Shown here in pieces: positions 6,887 through 7,684 of a stretch of DNA of 7,684 nt. Position numbers and translations under genes: made by a program. Source of the DNA: an uncultured Collinsella sp. (GTDB taxonomy: Bacteria; Actinomycetota; Coriobacteriia; Coriobacteriales; Coriobacteriaceae); the NCBI GenBank assembly GCA_902494855.1, contig CABUVC010000074.1:1-7684 (forward strand), given 5' to 3'. A model generated the notes under the pieces. It saw only the letters and a program-made list of their open reading frames with translations, ran no database searches and was not told the origin of the DNA. Positions within the stretch are counted from its first letter, which is position 1, and each line of letters starts with the position of its first letter.

Positions 6887-6934
6887 CGGACCGCACCCGG
6901 TGGGTACACTGGATGCGGTCCGATTGTTTTATTT
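6887..6934 (+). terminator. Strong hairpin with T-rich tail between EIID and DUF956 genes
   Basis: CGGACCGCA at 6887-6895 pairs perfectly with TGCGGTCCG at 6914-6922. After one C-A mismatch (6896/6913), six more pairs (6897-6902 with 6907-6912, one G-U) close a GGTA loop at 6903-6906. The 15-bp stem is followed by ATTGTTTTATTT at 6923-6934, as in an intrinsic terminator. The tail runs directly into the DUF956 ribosome site, so the element may end most PTS transcripts or only reduce the downstream gene. The T-tract is interrupted, so its efficiency is uncertain. Confidence 0.7.
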
Positions 6935-6950
6935 GGAGGGCGAGGCGCGT

Positions 6951-7349
6951 ATGGCGCAATCTCAGAACAGCACGGTCGATCTGGCAACGCCGGCAACCTG
7001 CCTGATGGGGCTTACCAGTCACGGTAACGTGATGGTGGGCAATAAGGCGTTTGAGTACTATAACGAGCGCAATCCCGAGGATTATATCCAAATCCCGTGG
7101 GACGAGGTCGACTATATTGCCGCCGAGGTTTTGCGCGGCACCAAGAAGATTACGCGTTTTGCCATCTTTACCAAAGAGAATGGCCACTTTACGTTTTCGA
7201 CGCGCAATGACAAGGAAACGCTTCGCGCGGTGCGTAAGTACATTGACGAGGACAAGCTCGTTCGTTCGCCCGACTTTATCGATGTGACGGCCAAGGGCGC
7301 CAAGAGCATCCCCTCCGTCATCAAGAACCTTTTCCACAAAGGCAACTAG
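6951..7349 (+). CDS. manO: DUF956 family protein (ManO-like), PTS-associated
   Basis: This 132-residue soluble protein matches what I know of DUF956 (PF06115), a family commonly encoded with EIIAB-EIIC-EIID of mannose-type PTS operons, where the gene is called manO. Recognisable parts are QNSTVDLATPATCLMGL near residues 5-21, GNVMVGNKAFEYYNERNPEDYIQIPWDEVDYI near 25-56, and RFAIFTKENGHFTFST near 65-80. Its biochemical role is not established; regulation of the PTS has been suggested for the family. The start ATG 6951 is preceded by GGAGGG at 6935-6940 and GAGG at 6942-6945. An upstream in-frame GTG at 6900 would put the start inside the hairpin loop region and is unlikely. No independent promoter was found, so expression probably depends on read-through of the upstream hairpin. 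Confidence 0.9.
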   Translation: MAQSQNSTVDLATPATCLMGLTSHGNVMVGNKAFEYYNERNPEDYIQIPWDEVDYIAAEVLRGTKKITRFAIFTKENGHFTFSTRNDKETLRAVRKYIDEDKLVRSPDFIDVTAKGAKSIPSVIKNLFHKGN

Positions 7350-7374
7350 CCATTAAAGAGCGCCCCCCTAAAGT

Positions 7375-7574
7375 GGGACGCGGTTTCCCATGAGGCTCGA
7401 TCGGGAAAGTGCATCCCGGTTCGAGTGCCGATTGCGGGATGTAGTTTCCGGAACGGGCCCGTTTGGGAAACCGTGTCCCGTTTCGAGTCGAAATTCTGGG
7501 ACACAGTTTCCCAGCGAGGTCCCATGGGGAAAGTCTGACCCAGAATTTGCCTGGATAGTGGGACGCACTTTCCG
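7375..7574. repeat. Array of seven alternating 15-bp inverted motifs, 61-62 bp period
   Basis: Seven copies of GGGAYRYRSTTTCCS-like units lie at 7375-7389 (+), 7403-7417 (-), 7436-7450 (+), 7465-7479 (-), 7498-7512 (+), 7527-7541 (-) and 7560-7574 (+). Start-to-start spacings are 28, 33, 29, 33, 29 and 33 bp, so same-strand copies recur every 61-62 bp. Each +/- pair can fold into an imperfect hairpin with a 13-14 nt centre. In the third pair, 7491-7513 and 7526-7548 are complementary at about 20 of 23 positions. The centre of the second pair holds a perfect palindrome AACGGGCCCGTT, and the joint between pairs two and three holds TTTCGA-G-TCGAAA. The open frames that cross it on both strands look like products of the repeat. 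I regard it as a REP/BIME-like intergenic repeat; its function is unknown. Confidence 0.85.
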
Positions 7575-7613
7575 GAGGGCTGTTCCACCGCAACTTCGAA
7601 GAGTGGCTATACG

Positions 7614-7644
7614 TTGCATTACAGCGGCGTAAATCTGCTACACT
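7614..7644 (+). promoter_or_regulatory. Candidate promoter of the tRNA gene
   Basis: An extended -10 element TGCTACACT is at 7636-7644 (TACACT at 7639-7644), with a -35-like TTGCAT at 7614-7619. The 19-bp spacer is long, but the extended -10 can compensate. Transcription would begin near 7651, a few bases before the tRNA 5' end. Confidence 0.5.
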
Positions 7645-7654
7645 AGTACAGCAT

Positions 7655-7684
7655 GCCTCCGTAGCTCAGGGGATAGAGCACCGC
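7655..7684 (+). tRNA. tRNA gene, 5' part only (probably tRNA-Arg)
   Basis: The sequence shows a 7-nt acceptor strand GCCTCCG (7655-7661), T8-A9, a D-stem GCTC (7664-7667) pairing with GAGC (7676-7679) around the loop AGGGGATA, then A26 and the first bases of the anticodon stem (CCGC). The window ends before the anticodon, so identity is not proven. The 5' half resembles bacterial tRNA-Arg genes that begin GCCCCCGTAGCTCAGGGGATAGAGCA, and that likeness is the only basis for the Arg suggestion. Confidence 0.85.

Noticed and set aside
7418..7490. T-arm-like pieces GGTTCGAGTGCC and GTTTCGAGTC suggesting tRNA remnants
   Set aside because: No acceptor, D-arm or anticodon stem can be built around them; they are the spacer parts of the repeat array.
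7375..7574. CRISPR array
   Set aside because: The units are 15 bp, alternate in strand, vary inside, and the intervening segments are short and partly alike; no cas gene is present.
7321..7632. Several open frames of 80-90 codons on both strands across the repeat array
   Set aside because: They follow the repeat units, have repeated peptide pieces and no ribosome sites; the period of 62 bp leaves frames open by chance.

Overview
The window looks like chromosomal DNA of a GC-rich, anaerobic gut actinobacterium of the Coriobacteriia, most likely Collinsella or a close relative. This is an inference from the strong G/C third-position bias, a large iron-sulfur flavoprotein of a type I associate with Coriobacteriia, a hydrogenase maturation gene, and a mannose-family PTS operon with a DUF956 gene. 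No marker gene settles the species.

Layout. (1) Positions 1-301, minus strand: the first 100 residues of a TetR-family repressor that runs off the left edge. (2) 302-490: a divergent intergenic region holding two perfect 15-bp palindromes of the same type (TTGAC-N5-GTCAA), which are good candidates for the TetR operator. (3) 491-3729, plus strand: a 925-residue multi-domain iron-sulfur flavoprotein (cysteine-rich N-terminal part, ferredoxin, GltD-like NAD(P)H/FAD module, C-terminal ferredoxin), followed after 32 nt by hypA, a nickel-insertion protein for [NiFe] hydrogenase maturation. (4) 3730-4066: an AT-rich leader with repeated GTTTAAACAAA motifs, a TATAAT box and a hairpin that would bury the Shine-Dalgarno sequence of the next gene. 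(5) 4067-7349: a mannose-family PTS operon encoding fused EIIAB, EIIC, EIID and then, beyond a strong terminator-like hairpin, a DUF956 (ManO-like) protein. (6) 7350-7654: a non-coding stretch with seven copies of a 15-bp motif in strictly alternating orientation and near-constant spacing (61-62 bp period), then a tRNA promoter. (7) 7655-7684: the 5' part of a tRNA gene cut by the window edge.

How the parts work together. The PTS proteins form one phosphorelay and permease: EIIA (His9) and EIIB (His175) carry phosphate from HPr to a sugar moved by EIIC/EIID, and DUF956 is a frequent companion of such operons. The flavoprotein and hypA are probably co-transcribed and point to redox or hydrogen metabolism, with the divergent TetR protein as the likely local regulator. 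The most interesting non-coding signals are the alternating repeat array, the hairpin over the PTS ribosome binding site, the hairpin between EIID and DUF956, and the paired TetR-type palindromes.
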